A stretch of 64,000 nt of DNA. It comes from Malaciobacter pacificus. GTDB taxonomy: Bacteria > Campylobacterota > Campylobacteria > Campylobacterales > Arcobacteraceae. Positions 53,909 to 63,750 of the stretch are shown here, in pieces. The position numbers and the translations under genes were made by a program. The DNA is taken from NCBI RefSeq assembly GCF_004214795.1, contig NZ_CP035928.1, positions 2,593,992-2,657,991 of the forward strand. The letters run 5' to 3'. Within the stretch, counting starts at the first letter, position 1; each line of letters starts with the position of its first letter. The notes under the pieces are model-generated. The model saw nothing but the letters and a program-made list of their open reading frames with translations, had not been told where the DNA came from and made no database searches.

Positions 53909-54766
53909 ATGAGCTTTATCTATATGTTTTTCCATGCTTTTTTGGAAAACTTTATTTACAAAAGAATTAATACAAAAGATAATAAAAACTTTCAATCTTC
54001 AATAATGTTTTTAATTTCTAGTGTTACTCTTTTTTTAATTTATCTAACATTTTTTGGATTTAAAAATGAAGATTTTCTATTTTTAAAAGATTATAAATTT
54101 TATATCTTATGTTTTTTAGAAATAGGTGTTTTTTATTTGTATAGAGAAAACTATAATCAAAATAAAAACAACTACACCATGGTAAATATGTTTGTGTTTT
54201 CAACAATTTATCTAATGCCTATTATGGCATATTTTTATAACCAAATATTTAGTTTTGATTCTAGTTTGGATATCAAATATGAGTCCTTTATTGAAGCATT
54301 TATTTTTAGTTTTACTCTATTTATTTTAACTTCTATTTACTATATTTCAAAAATAAAAAACAAAGAAGTCAAAAATCTAAAGCTTCTTATTCTTTTACTT
54401 TTTGTACTATTAAATACAATGTATTTTGCTGTTAAAACAGTCCAAACATATAATGGCTTTTTAATATATAGTTTTATTCAAGTGGTAATCACTATAAACT
54501 TTTTTATCCTTTCACAAAAAGGAAAAAATAAAGAACAAAAAACTATCACTTTAAAAGATATTGTATTTTACTTTTTATGGCCTATTTATTTTTCACTATT
54601 TTTCTTAGCAGCTGCTTTGATGTCAGTAGAGTTTGTAACTATATCAAAAAGAATTTCTCAAATTATATCTGCTATGATACTAGATAAAAAAGTCATAAAA
54701 AAAGATTTTATTTTAATTGGTTTTATTTTTATAATTACTATCTGTTTTTATTTTTATAAATCTTAA
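53909..54766 (+). CDS. multi-helix membrane protein, possibly DMT/EamA-like
   Basis: The 285-residue protein has eight to ten membrane helices and ends in a way that recalls EamA transporters (AALMSVEFVTISKRISQIISAMILDKKVIKKDFILIGFIFIITICFYFY). The N-terminal half is less typical, so the family call is tentative. It lies 12 bases after the kinase and 18 before the glutaminase gene, so it may be the last gene of the two-component transcript. The function is unknown. Confidence 0.6.
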   Translation: MSFIYMFFHAFLENFIYKRINTKDNKNFQSSIMFLISSVTLFLIYLTFFGFKNEDFLFLKDYKFYILCFLEIGVFYLYRENYNQNKNNYTMVNMFVFSTIYLMPIMAYFYNQIFSFDSSLDIKYESFIEAFIFSFTLFILTSIYYISKIKNKEVKNLKLLILLLFVLLNTMYFAVKTVQTYNGFLIYSFIQVVITINFFILSQKGKNKEQKTITLKDIVFYFLWPIYFSLFFLAAALMSVEFVTISKRISQIISAMILDKKVIKKDFILIGFIFIITICFYFYKS

Positions 54767-54784
54767 TTTTTTATTGGAGTTAAT

Positions 54785-55702
54785 TTGGATTATCAAGCAG
54801 TTTTAGAAGAAATAGAAAAAGAAATTAAACCATTACTTAATGAAGGTAAAGTTGCTTCATATATTCCAGCTCTTGCAAATGTCGATGATAATAAATTTGC
54901 TATGAGTATTATGATGTTTGATGGAACAAGTTATAACATAGGTGATACTGATTTTAAGTTTTCTATTCAAAGTATTTCAAAACTATTTACATTTACTTTA
55001 GCATTAAACTATTATGGGAAAAAACTTTATGATAGAGTTGGACATGAACCATCTGGTGATCCTTTTAACTCACTTGTTCAGTTAGAGTATGAAAATGGTA
55101 TTCCAAGAAATCCTTTTATAAATGCTGGTGCAATAGTTACAGCTGATACTTTAGTATCAATTTATAAAGATAACACTTTTAAAACTATTTTAAACTTTAT
55201 AAAAGAAGTTTGCAATGATGATTCAATTAATATTAACGAAGAGATATTTCAGTCTGAATTAGAACATGGTTTTAGAAATTTTGCACTAATAAACATGATT
55301 AGAAGTTATAATAATATTCATAATAAAATAGATGATGTAATACAAACATACTTTAAACAATGTTCAATTATGATGAACACTCAACAACTATCACGGGCTG
55401 TGCTATTCTTAGCAAATCATGGAATAAATCCACTTACAAATGAAGAGATTATTAGCTCATCAAAAGCAAAAAGAATTAACTCAGTAATGTTAACTTGTGG
55501 ACATTATGATGCTTCAGGAGATTTTGCATACAAAGTTGGACTTCCTGGAAAAAGTGGAGTGGGAGGAGGAATAGTTGCAGTTGTTCCACAAAAAATGGCA
55601 ATTTGTGTATATTCACCAAAATTAAATAATTATGGAAACTCTTTAGTTGGTACAAAAGCCTTAGAATTATTTACTACAAAAACTAATCTCTCAATTTTCT
55701 AA
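54785..55702 (+). CDS. glsA: glutaminase
   Basis: It hydrolyses glutamine to glutamate and ammonia. The 305-residue protein matches the serine-dependent beta-lactamase-like glutaminases: Ser63 and Lys66 in IQSISKLF, EPSGDPFNSLVQLE, NPFINAGAIV, and the late GLPGKSGVGGGIVAVVP. Translation starts at TTG 54785 behind TTGGAG. It is convergent with the interrupted HD-GYP gene, 11 bases apart. Confidence 0.94.
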   Translation: MDYQAVLEEIEKEIKPLLNEGKVASYIPALANVDDNKFAMSIMMFDGTSYNIGDTDFKFSIQSISKLFTFTLALNYYGKKLYDRVGHEPSGDPFNSLVQLEYENGIPRNPFINAGAIVTADTLVSIYKDNTFKTILNFIKEVCNDDSININEEIFQSELEHGFRNFALINMIRSYNNIHNKIDDVIQTYFKQCSIMMNTQQLSRAVLFLANHGINPLTNEEIISSSKAKRINSVMLTCGHYDASGDFAYKVGLPGKSGVGGGIVAVVPQKMAICVYSPKLNNYGNSLVGTKALELFTTKTNLSIF

Positions 55703-56550
55703 TAGAATTTATTCTAATTAATTACATCTTTTAATTTTTCTCTAATTTTTTTAAATTCATCTAAATTTTCAAAAAATATATCTACAAGTTTTGGATCAAA
55801 ATGTTTACCTCTCTCTTCTTTAAACAAACTAAATATTCTCTCATCATCCCAAGCTTTTTTATAAACTCTATCACTTCCTAAAGCATCAAAAACATCTGCA
55901 AGTGCTGTTATTCTTCCATAAATATGAATATTTTCACCTTTTATTCCATTTGGATAACCTGTACCATCCCATTTTTCATGATGTTCTTTTGCAACTATAG
56001 CTGCAGCTTTTAATATTGGTCTTTTTGAATGCTTTAACATTTCATAGCCCAACATAGCATGGGTATTCATAATTTCTCTTTCATTTTCATCAAATCTACC
56101 AGGTTTATTCAATATAGCATCAGGAATAGCTACTTTACCTATATCATGCATTGGACTTGCTTGTTTTAAAAGTTCTGCTTCTTCTTTTGATAAACCATAA
56201 TATAAAGCAAATAGTTTAGAATATTCAGCAACTCTTTTTACATGATTACCTGTTTCTTTACTTCTTGATTCACCAATAGCACCCATCGTAAATACAACCT
56301 CTTTTTGAGTGCTTTCTATTTCATTGTTCAGATTTTTTATCTCTTCAATTCCCTCTTTTACTTTTTCTTCAATCTCATCAACTGATAAACCTACATTTTT
56401 ATAAACTTTAAACCCGAGAACTGATATAAATATCAAAATAAATAGGATTAAAAAAACAATTGTTGAATATACGAAATTGATAAACTTAGTAGTATTTTCT
56501 TTAATATCATTTTCTATAAATACACCAAGCTCTTTACTTTGATTAATTAC

Positions 56551-58114
56551 CTTAACTTTCGCACGTTAAATTGATTAAAATTGTAGCTAAATCTCCCTAA
56601 AACATTACTCCTTTAGTTAATAATCTTATCCTTGTTGACATAAAAATAATTTAGTTGTTTTTCTATGATATTTTTCTATTTTGAACTCTCAATAAAGCCC
56701 TTAAATAGGCACTTTTAGCTATAATATCTATTATATTAAAGGGTAAGAATGCAGATAGAATCCAAGATCATCGGTATTATAAACGATAAGTTAAAAAATC
56801 CAATCTATGAAACATTACGTTTGTTAAATATGAAAACTATTTTAACCAAGAGCAATTTTTCTAAAAAAGAGGGAGTTGCTGTTCATATGGTTGTATTACA
56901 TTTTGTATATATGCTGGTTATGAATAAAAAAATATCAACCTTTATGGATCAAAGTAATGATAGTTTCAAAAAAGATGTATATTATCGATTACTTTCCAAT
57001 ACTTCTTATAATTGGAGAAAACTATTATCTCTTAGTTCTTTAAAGATCTTATCACTACTTCATAAAGTGCAAGATTCAAAGCTAGTAAGAGTTCTTATAC
57101 TTGATGATACTGTTGAAGATAAAGTTGGTAAAAATATAGAGGGAAGTTGTGACAACCTTTGGAGCAATAAAGCAAAGAGAAAAATCAGAGGTGTAAATGT
57201 TGTATCACTAAACTATAGTGATGGTTATTCAAATTTTATGTTGGACTTTGCAATTGCTATGAACAGTTATGCAAGGGTAAAGATAGAAGAGTTTACAAAT
57301 ATTATTGATCATCGAACCAATGCACATAAGCGAAGATTGGAAAGCTTAAAAGGGAAATCACAAATTGCTATAGAGATGATTAAAAGAGCAGTAGCTAGTG
57401 GTATATATGCAGATTATCTGCTTGTAGATAGCTGGTATTCTAAACCTGTATTTATAGAAACTATGAATGAACTTGGATTGCAAGTCATTTCAAGAATGGT
57501 AAACAATGACAGGATATGGAATTTTACAGGAGAGAAAAAGACCCTTGATGGCATCTATAACAAATTTAAAAAGCTTAAATCTATCAAGATGGGTCAATAT
57601 GGCAAAAAGATAAAGTTTGAGTATTTTTCAACCATAGTTGAACATAAAAAAGCTGGTAAATTAAAAATTGTTTTTATAAAAACAAAAGAGAATTTAATAC
57701 CAATCGTATCAACCAATCTTATACTTAGTGATGAAGAGATTATAGATATTTATAAAAGACGATGGGATATAGAACAAGGGTATAAAGAACTTCGTGAACA
57801 CTTTGGATTCGGAAAAGAAGAGAATCGAATCTATGAAGCTTTGATAGCCAGAATTACACTATCTTTTTTTACATACAATGTTGTTAGCTATATAAATCGT
57901 ATCAGCAATGAACCTAAAACAATTGGTGGATTGTTTAGAGATTTAGAATGTGAACTTCATACTCTAGCAATAGCTATGCAAGCATTTTTAGCTATTTTAG
58001 ATGAGATTGCAAAAATTGAAGAAGTTGTCAATAGAAATGAGGATTTTACAGCTATCATTGATCTATTAAGAGATGTGACTGGAAAATTGCTTGGTTTTAG
58101 GTGCGAAAGTTAAG
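56551..58114 (+). mobile_element. IS4-type insertion sequence, copy 2, complete
   Basis: The element is 1564 bp with perfect 14-bp terminal inverted repeats CTTAACTTTCGCAC (56551-56564) and GTGCGAAAGTTAAG (58101-58114). The 7-bp target duplication TAATTAC flanks both ends (56544-56550 and 58115-58121). A 198-base leader precedes the transposase, and the transposase stop codon lies within the right repeat. The partial copy at 1-1146 faces the other way. Confidence 0.96.
56749..58113 (+). CDS. IS4-family DDE transposase
   Basis: The 454-residue protein has catalytic Asp in VLILDDTVED and LLVDSWYSKP, and the YREK-type region IYKRRWDIEQGYKELREHFGF with the catalytic Glu, which marks the IS4 family. 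The frame is intact and its last codons (CES and TAA) are formed by the right terminal repeat. It probably moves this element and may act on the similar copy at the left edge. Confidence 0.94.
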   Translation: MQIESKIIGIINDKLKNPIYETLRLLNMKTILTKSNFSKKEGVAVHMVVLHFVYMLVMNKKISTFMDQSNDSFKKDVYYRLLSNTSYNWRKLLSLSSLKILSLLHKVQDSKLVRVLILDDTVEDKVGKNIEGSCDNLWSNKAKRKIRGVNVVSLNYSDGYSNFMLDFAIAMNSYARVKIEEFTNIIDHRTNAHKRRLESLKGKSQIAIEMIKRAVASGIYADYLLVDSWYSKPVFIETMNELGLQVISRMVNNDRIWNFTGEKKTLDGIYNKFKKLKSIKMGQYGKKIKFEYFSTIVEHKKAGKLKIVFIKTKENLIPIVSTNLILSDEEIIDIYKRRWDIEQGYKELREHFGFGKEENRIYEALIARITLSFFTYNVVSYINRISNEPKTIGGLFRDLECELHTLAIAMQAFLAILDEIAKIEEVVNRNEDFTAIIDLLRDVTGKLLGFRCES

Positions 58115-58946
58115 TAATTACATTAATAATATTCTTTTTTAATGAAATTTTTTCTTTTTCAATCTCTTTTAATGCAATGGTGATTTCACCTATCTCTTTA
58201 GCTATTTTTGTATATTCTTTTAGTAATTTAGAATTATATTCATTATTTAAATTTTCAATTCCAATAATCCACTTATTATAACTTTCTATATCTCTATACT
58301 GATAAAGTGTCTCCTTACTATAGTATTTAATATCAGCATAAAGTTTTAAAAATTCATAATTTTTAAAACTTGTTATTTCATTTTCTAGTGATTTTCTTTT
58401 TGAACTTTCCAAAGGATATATTTTTTTAAACTCTTTATTTAAAATAATTTCTTTATTTTGTAATTTATAGATTTTAGAAAATGTATTTTCTATCTTTTTC
58501 TCATTATTAAATAAAATATTTAAATTTTTTTGAATCAATTCTTTTTGATGAATATCTTTTATAAATAAATCTATAAAATCATTTTCTGTATTTTTTGTTA
58601 AAAACTCTTCTATTTTTTCAAAATTTAATTCATAATTGATAAATCTTTCTTTATTAAGTTCAAGAATTGAAACATCTTTTAAATTCGAACTGTCTTTTAA
58701 TAACTCATGCATACTTTCTTGCATAAATATTAAGCTGCTAATTGATTTACTAATCTCATTATTCTCTTTTATTTGGAAAATCATTATAGTATTTATTAAT
58801 CCAATCATAAAAATAACTAAACTTATAATTACAAAACTAACTTTTACAATACTTTTAATACACATAATTAATTTACCTAATTCCTAAAATAATTTTAGTA
58901 TAACATATTTGATTGATAATTTATATAGAGATTAAAATAAATAAAT

Positions 58947-58980
58947 ATTAAAAGTTTTCCAATAATGGAAAACTTTTAAT
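58947..58980 (-). terminator. terminator of the flavocytochrome-like operon
   Basis: A perfect 15-bp stem (ATTAAAAGTTTTCCA / TGGAAAACTTTTAAT) with an ATAA loop includes the stop of the flavoprotein gene and is followed on the minus strand by a T-rich run. Confidence 0.85.
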
Positions 58981-60244
58981 AAAATGTATCTTTAAATAAG
59001 TTTGTAGACCAACTAAACATATCTTTATAATTTGTACTACTAGCACTTCCCGCTGTTGGATAACCTGCTCCACTAACAGGTTTCATATCTTTTGTAGTTG
59101 AATCATATTCATAAACAACAGTTAACCATGAAGCTTGAGTAGTTGAGATTGGACTATAACAAGCAGAGTTTGTTTTTGGATTAGCATATAGTGCAACATT
59201 ATTTATCTTTCTAAGTATCGCATCTGCACAAACTTTTGCTTCAGCATTTCCTATATGCCCTGCTTTTGGTTGAGATGTTCCTTGAGAATCCCCTATAATA
59301 TAAATTCCACTTGTAATAGTTGATTCATAGCTAATTGCATCAACGCTTGCCCAATTTCCACTATTTAATCCTGCATCAAATATCAAAGAAGCTGCTTTTT
59401 GATTTGGAATGATATTTAATACTTTTGCAGTTTTTGTGATACCACTATTTAATAAAGTATCATAGGTTACAGTTTTTGTATCGCTATTTACAGCTGTTAC
59501 TGTTGCATTTGGAATATAATCAACTCCATAAGATGTAAAGGCACTTCCAAAAGTATCTTTTTCAACTATAATATCTGCATTTGCATCTAAAACTGTTACT
59601 TTAGAGTTTAAGTATCCTTTTACATTTTTTAAATAATGCGCAACTACACAAGCTCTTTCATAAGGTCCAGGAGGACATCTATATGGAGATTTTGGAATAG
59701 ACATTACAAATTCATCACCATCAACCATAGTATCAATTTGTTGTTTTAAAAGTGTTGTTTGAGTCCCAGCAATCCAACCATGTGGAACTTTTGTAAAATC
59801 ATGACCAGAAACTGGACTAAAATCAATTCCTGGAGCTAAGACTAAATAATCATAACTTAAAGTTGAACTATCATCTAAAATTAAAGATTTATTATCTTTA
59901 TCAATAGTTACTAACTTTTTATGTACCATATTTATTTGATATGTATTGGCATGATTTTGATATCCAAATGTAATATCACCAATTACTTTTTGACTATTTA
60001 AAACTAAGTTACTTAATATTGGTGAAACGTAATTGGCATTCTCTTCAATAACTGTAACATCAATACTACTTCCACCCCATAGTTTTAAATATTTTGCACA
60101 AGTTGCTCCTGCAAAACCTCCACCAACAACTACAATACTAGGATTAGTTGCAGCTTTTAATAAACTAGGAGTTAGAACAAATGATGCTGTACTAAAACCT
60201 AAAAACTTTAAAAAATCTCTTCTATTAATTGTACTTTTCATCAT
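58976..60244 (-). CDS. flavocytochrome c sulfide dehydrogenase-like flavoprotein
   Basis: A twin-arginine signal (INRRDFLKFLGFSTASFVL) leads to a FAD/NAD-type oxidoreductase of 422 residues: SIVVVGGGFAGATCAKYL, YDYLVLAPGID and IYIIGDSQG. Cys190 (SPYRCPPGPYER) and Cys362 (NSACYSP), 172 residues apart, correspond to the redox disulfide of FccB. A FccB/SoxF-like sulfide or sulfur-compound oxidase in the periplasm is therefore likely. The upstream gene, six bases away, encodes the cytochrome partner. Confidence 0.88.
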   Translation of the reverse strand: MMKSTINRRDFLKFLGFSTASFVLTPSLLKAATNPSIVVVGGGFAGATCAKYLKLWGGSSIDVTVIEENANYVSPILSNLVLNSQKVIGDITFGYQNHANTYQINMVHKKLVTIDKDNKSLILDDSSTLSYDYLVLAPGIDFSPVSGHDFTKVPHGWIAGTQTTLLKQQIDTMVDGDEFVMSIPKSPYRCPPGPYERACVVAHYLKNVKGYLNSKVTVLDANADIIVEKDTFGSAFTSYGVDYIPNATVTAVNSDTKTVTYDTLLNSGITKTAKVLNIIPNQKAASLIFDAGLNSGNWASVDAISYESTITSGIYIIGDSQGTSQPKAGHIGNAEAKVCADAILRKINNVALYANPKTNSACYSPISTTQASWLTVVYEYDSTTKDMKPVSGAGYPTAGSASSTNYKDMFSWSTNLFKDTFY

Positions 60245-60250
60245 TTACTC

Positions 60251-61288
60251 CTATTGATTATTTAGCCAGTTTTCTATGGCAATTATTTCGCTTGATGTAT
60301 AACCTTTAGCTTGTGCATTCATAATTGGGTCATCATCATAAATTTCATGTGTTAGATTATCTTCACCTTTAATTGAGTCAAAACTAGAACTTGAAACTCC
60401 ATTAGTACCATGACATTGAGCACACTGGCTTCCTAATAATCTTCCATCATTTACAGTAAATGAAGTTGGTAAAGTTACAGTTGTAGATGTGTTTTCATTA
60501 GATGAATTATCATCTGAGTCATTTTCATTATCATCGTCATCATCATGAGAGCTATCCTCAGTAGAATCAGAAATTCCATCTCCATCATCATCGTCATCAT
60601 CACTATCTTTGATACCATCATTATCATCATCATTGTCATAGATATCATCAATACCATCATGATCATGATCTGAAATATCCTCATCTACATCTTTGATACC
60701 ATCATTGTCATCATCATCGTCATGTTTATTTGTTTTTCCATCATTATCATCATCTTCATAAACATTTGGTATACCATCATTATCATCATCCATTGGATCG
60801 TTTGCCAGTGATTTTACAGTTAAGGTTTGACCATTAATAGTAACTTTTAGAGGAGTTCTAACCCCTGGTGTCCAACCTGAATTTACATTTGGTGTTTCTA
60901 AAGGTACATTTCCTAAATCTATATCTTTATCAATTTTAAGATAAGTACCTATAACAGAATCATTTTCAATTTCAATTGGTGTGATTATGTAATCAGCTGG
61001 ATTAGTTGCTGTTTCATTTGTAATCATTACAAGTTTACATTCTGCATCAACTGGTAAATCAAGTGAAAATGGATGCTCACTTGTTCCATTATTAGTTGAA
61101 GATGTAGAGTAAAAACTTCCATCACTACAATATGCTTCAATTAAAGTTCCAGGAACAGTTCCTGATACACTATATGATGAAGTTGTTGAAGTTGATGTTG
61201 AACCTCCACCTCCTCCACAACCAACAAAAAACGAAGCCATTACCATACTAAAAGAATAGGTAAAAATTTTAGATTTTGTTAAAGCCAT
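60251..61288 (-). CDS. lipoprotein c-type cytochrome with Asp-rich calcium-type repeats
   Basis: The 345-residue protein has a lipobox (FFVGCGGGGG), a beta-rich region (about 40-160), a long stretch of thrombospondin type 3-like repeats (about 162-255, DDDNDGIPNVYEDDDNDGKTN and similar), and a C-terminal class I cytochrome with Cys289, Cys292 and His293 (CAQCHG) and likely axial Met324 (DPIMNAQAKGYT). It is the first gene of a pair with a FccB-like flavoprotein, so it probably takes the role of FccA. Usual FccA subunits are short and soluble; this one appears membrane-anchored and calcium-binding. Confidence 0.87.
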   Translation of the reverse strand: MALTKSKIFTYSFSMVMASFFVGCGGGGGSTSTSTTSSYSVSGTVPGTLIEAYCSDGSFYSTSSTNNGTSEHPFSLDLPVDAECKLVMITNETATNPADYIITPIEIENDSVIGTYLKIDKDIDLGNVPLETPNVNSGWTPGVRTPLKVTINGQTLTVKSLANDPMDDDNDGIPNVYEDDDNDGKTNKHDDDDDNDGIKDVDEDISDHDHDGIDDIYDNDDDNDGIKDSDDDDDDGDGISDSTEDSSHDDDDDNENDSDDNSSNENTSTTVTLPTSFTVNDGRLLGSQCAQCHGTNGVSSSSFDSIKGEDNLTHEIYDDDPIMNAQAKGYTSSEIIAIENWLNNQ

Positions 61289-61476
61289 TTTCTCTCCTTT
61301 TCTACATTATAAAAGAAAAATGTCAATTTAAAGCATCTAATATTTAAATATTCTTTACATTTAGTTTACAATAATTTATTATATTATTAATATTAAAAAA
61401 ACAATTTTAGTATATTTTTTGTATAATACACCCTCAATACAAGGTATGTATGATTATATATAAAGGATGAAAATTT

Positions 61477-62091
61477 ATGAGTGCTTTAGAGATTGCAGAT
61501 ATTATCGGAATTATTTGTTTTGCACTTAGTGGATTTTTAATCTCTGTTCACTATAACCTTGATATATTAGGTGTATTCATTTCTTCTTTTTTAACAGCCC
61601 TTGGTGGTGGAATGATTAGAGATGTACTTGCAGATAGAACACCTTATGTTTTTACTGACACATTACCTGTAATATTAGTAATTGCTACTGTTTTAATTTC
61701 ACTTCTATTTAAACTTCATAAGATTGATGATTTAGAAGGAAAAACTGCGTTTATTATATCAGATGCAGTAGGATTAGTATCTTTTGCTATTACTGGATCA
61801 TTAATAGCTATTCAAAATGATTTTAATTTCTTAGGTGTATTAATTCTTGCTTTTCTAACAGCAGTTGGCGGTGGTACTATTAGAGATATTCTTATAAACA
61901 GAGTTCCTTCAATTTTAGTATCTGAATTTTATGCAACTGTTGCAATTATAGTAGGTCTTATAGTTTATGGACTTCATCTTTTAGAATTAAAAAGCTTAGG
62001 TAGTTTAATCATTGTATTTATTTTTGGTGTAGCTTTAAGACTTTTAGCATACTATAAAAACTGGCATTTACCAACTCTATCTAAAGATTAA
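61477..62091 (+). CDS. TRIC-type (UPF0126/YicG) membrane protein
   Basis: The 204-residue protein has seven helices formed by two similar halves: SGFLISVHYNLDILGVFISSFLTALGGGMIRDVL and TGSLIAIQNDFNFLGVLILAFLTAVGGGTIRDIL. The GGG-x-xRD repeats are the signature of the TRIC cation-channel family. It is divergent from the cytochrome/flavoprotein operon across 188 bases of AT-rich DNA, in which I see no clear operator. Confidence 0.92.
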   Translation: MSALEIADIIGIICFALSGFLISVHYNLDILGVFISSFLTALGGGMIRDVLADRTPYVFTDTLPVILVIATVLISLLFKLHKIDDLEGKTAFIISDAVGLVSFAITGSLIAIQNDFNFLGVLILAFLTAVGGGTIRDILINRVPSILVSEFYATVAIIVGLIVYGLHLLELKSLGSLIIVFIFGVALRLLAYYKNWHLPTLSKD

Positions 62092-62164
62092 TTTTTTTCC
62101 TTAACCTTTTGTTTACCTTTTTAAGATAAAATTTGTCCACTTTAAAAAAATTATAGGAGATTTA

Positions 62165-62620
62165 ATGTTAAAAAAATTACTTTTAACTGCTTTTTTGGCT
62201 GTTGGATTATTTGCTAGTACATTAACAACTGGAAGTGAAATACCAACTTTAAAAATCAAAGATCAATTTGAAAAAGAACATACTTTAGATGGAAGTATTA
62301 AAACAATTATTTTTAGTGCTTCAAAAGATGAAGCTTCTGTTATTAGAGATGTTATCAATGCTAAAGGTAAAGCTGAATTCTTAACTTCAAATAGTGTTGC
62401 ATATGTAGCTGATATTACAGCAATGCCAAGTCTAATTACTAAATTTTTTGCTATGCCAAAAATGAAAAAATATGAGTTCCCAATTCTATTTATTGATGAA
62501 GAAAATAAAGATATTTTCCCAGTAAAAGAAGAGATGATTTCAGTTATTTCTGTAGAAAATGGTAAAGTAACTGATATTAAATATGTTAAAACTGCTGAGG
62601 AACTAACAGCACTATTTTAA
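62165..62620 (+). CDS. secreted thioredoxin-fold-like protein without active cysteines
   Basis: A signal peptide (MLKKLLLTAFLAVGLFAS) precedes about 130 residues: GSEIPTLKIKDQFEKEHTLDGSIKTIIFSASKDEAS, then VAYVADITAMPSLITKFFAMPKMKKYEFPILFIDEE. This recalls YtfJ-like or TlpA-like thioredoxin folds, but the mature part has no Cys. It is periplasmic with unknown function. AGGAG precedes the ATG. Confidence 0.7.
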   Translation: MLKKLLLTAFLAVGLFASTLTTGSEIPTLKIKDQFEKEHTLDGSIKTIIFSASKDEASVIRDVINAKGKAEFLTSNSVAYVADITAMPSLITKFFAMPKMKKYEFPILFIDEENKDIFPVKEEMISVISVENGKVTDIKYVKTAEELTALF

Positions 62621-62629
62621 TTAACCAAA

Positions 62630-62647
62630 ACTAGCATTCGTGCTAGT
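62630..62647. terminator. UUCG-loop hairpin between convergent genes
   Basis: A 7-bp stem ACTAGCA / TGCTAGT closes a TTCG tetraloop, and AACC/GGTT outside can extend it across a bulge. It includes the purN stop and follows the secreted protein gene by nine bases. No clear T run follows on either strand. Confidence 0.65.
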
Positions 62648-63227
62648 GGTTAGCTAAAACCTTTTGAAAAGCTTCTATAATAGCTAAACTTTCTAGGTCT
62701 TTTATTTTTGATTCTAAAGAGTCAACTGTTTCATTATCATCAAGCTCAAGCTCTTTTGTAAGAATAATTTCTCCATCATCATAAACTTCATTTACAAAAT
62801 GGATTGTTACACCTGATTTTTTCTCACCATTTTTTATAATAGCTTCATGTACATTTCTTCCATACATTCCTTTACCACCATAAGATGAAGGTAAAAGCGC
62901 AGGATGAGTATTTATTATTTTATTATGATATGCTGCAATTAGTTTTGATTCTATTTTTTTCATGTATCCTGATAAAAATACATAATCACAACCAAACTCT
63001 AAAAGTAACCTAGTAATTTTATCATCAATGTCCTGACCCGGATATCTTTTATCATTGATAATGAAGTTTGGAATATCGTATTTCTCAGCTTTTTCTAGTA
63101 CTTTTGCATTTGTATTATTAGTAATCACTACAACTATTTGAGCATCAATTTTTTTATCATTAATTGCTTTTTGTAATGTTTCAAATCCACTTCCATTATA
63201 AGAAGCTAATATTCCTATTTTAATCAT
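62643..63227 (-). CDS. purN: phosphoribosylglycinamide formyltransferase
   Basis: It adds the formyl group from 10-formyl-tetrahydrofolate to GAR in purine synthesis. The 194-residue protein has IGILASYNGSGFETLQ, SGYMKKI, the catalytic INTHPALLPSSYGGKGMYG (Asn, His) and GVTIHFVNEVYDDGEII with the essential Asp. Length and motifs are typical. Confidence 0.94.
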   Translation of the reverse strand: MIKIGILASYNGSGFETLQKAINDKKIDAQIVVVITNNTNAKVLEKAEKYDIPNFIINDKRYPGQDIDDKITRLLLEFGCDYVFLSGYMKKIESKLIAAYHNKIINTHPALLPSSYGGKGMYGRNVHEAIIKNGEKKSGVTIHFVNEVYDDGEIILTKELELDDNETVDSLESKIKDLESLAIIEAFQKVLANH

Positions 63228-63276
63228 AATCTATCCTATTTTTAAAGCTTGCAATTATATCTATTTTAAAATTAGT

Positions 63277-63750
63277 TTACAACCTTTGAGCATGTGTTAA
63301 AGCAATTGCTATTGCATCAGTAATATCAAGGGGTTTAATCTCTTTTTTAATTCCTAATAACCTTTTTACCATAAAAGCAACTTGCTCTTTTTGAGCCTTT
63401 CCATTACCTGTTACTGCTTGTTTAACTTGCAAGGGTGTATATTCTGCAAAATTTCCAAACTCTTGTAATACTTTTAGACTAATAGCTCCTCTAAATTGAG
63501 CTAATTTAATAACTGTTTTTGGATTAAAAGCATAAAACATATCTTCAATTGAAACTTCATCAATTTTATGTTTTTTAAACAATAAGTCGAAGCCTTCTGT
63601 CATCTCTACAATTTGTTCTTGTAAGATTTTTGTTTTTATTTTGATTAATCCAGCCTCAACTAGCTTTAAATCACGCCCATTTTTTTCAATAATTGCATAA
63701 CCACAATTTCTAGTCCCTGGATCAATTCCTAATATTTTCACTATTTTCAC
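63277..63750 (-). CDS. ruvC: Holliday-junction resolvase RuvC
   Basis: The 157-residue nuclease resolves recombination junctions. Acidic residues lie in [25 protein letters not shown] and [14 protein letters not shown], as in the RNase H-like family. Translation starts at one of two GTG codons (63750 or 63741); neither has a strong ribosome site. Its 5' end carries DnaA-box-like TTTTCAC repeats, and the presumed origin lies upstream, as in other Campylobacterota. Confidence 0.94.
   Translation of the reverse strand: MKIVKILGIDPGTRNCGYAIIEKNGRDLKLVEAGLIKIKTKILQEQIVEMTEGFDLLFKKHKIDEVSIEDMFYAFNPKTVIKLAQFRGAISLKVLQEFGNFAEYTPLQVKQAVTGNGKAQKEQVAFMVKRLLGIKKEIKPLDITDAIAIALTHAQRL

Larger units (their letters stand above)
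55714..58865 (-). pseudogene. HD-GYP sensor phosphodiesterase gene split by an insertion sequence
   Basis: The N-terminal part (58865 to 58115) encodes a membrane helix and a helical, probably periplasmic, sensor region. The C-terminal part (56550 to 55714) encodes a second helix (FINFVYSTIVFLILFILIFI), a coiled linker and an HD-GYP domain with HDIGKVAIPD and HHEKWDGTGYPNGI, a c-di-GMP hydrolase. Removing 56551-58114 and one copy of the 7-bp duplicate joins them in the same frame as a 526-residue protein with no stop at the seam. At present the sensor part ends with a stop inside the element, and the catalytic part could start only at internal codons such as TTG 56436, cut loose from its sensor. 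Confidence 0.93.

Noticed and set aside
60475..60684. Met/Asp-rich frame on the minus strand within the cytochrome lipoprotein gene
   Set aside because: It is an out-of-frame shadow of the GAT-rich Asp repeats.
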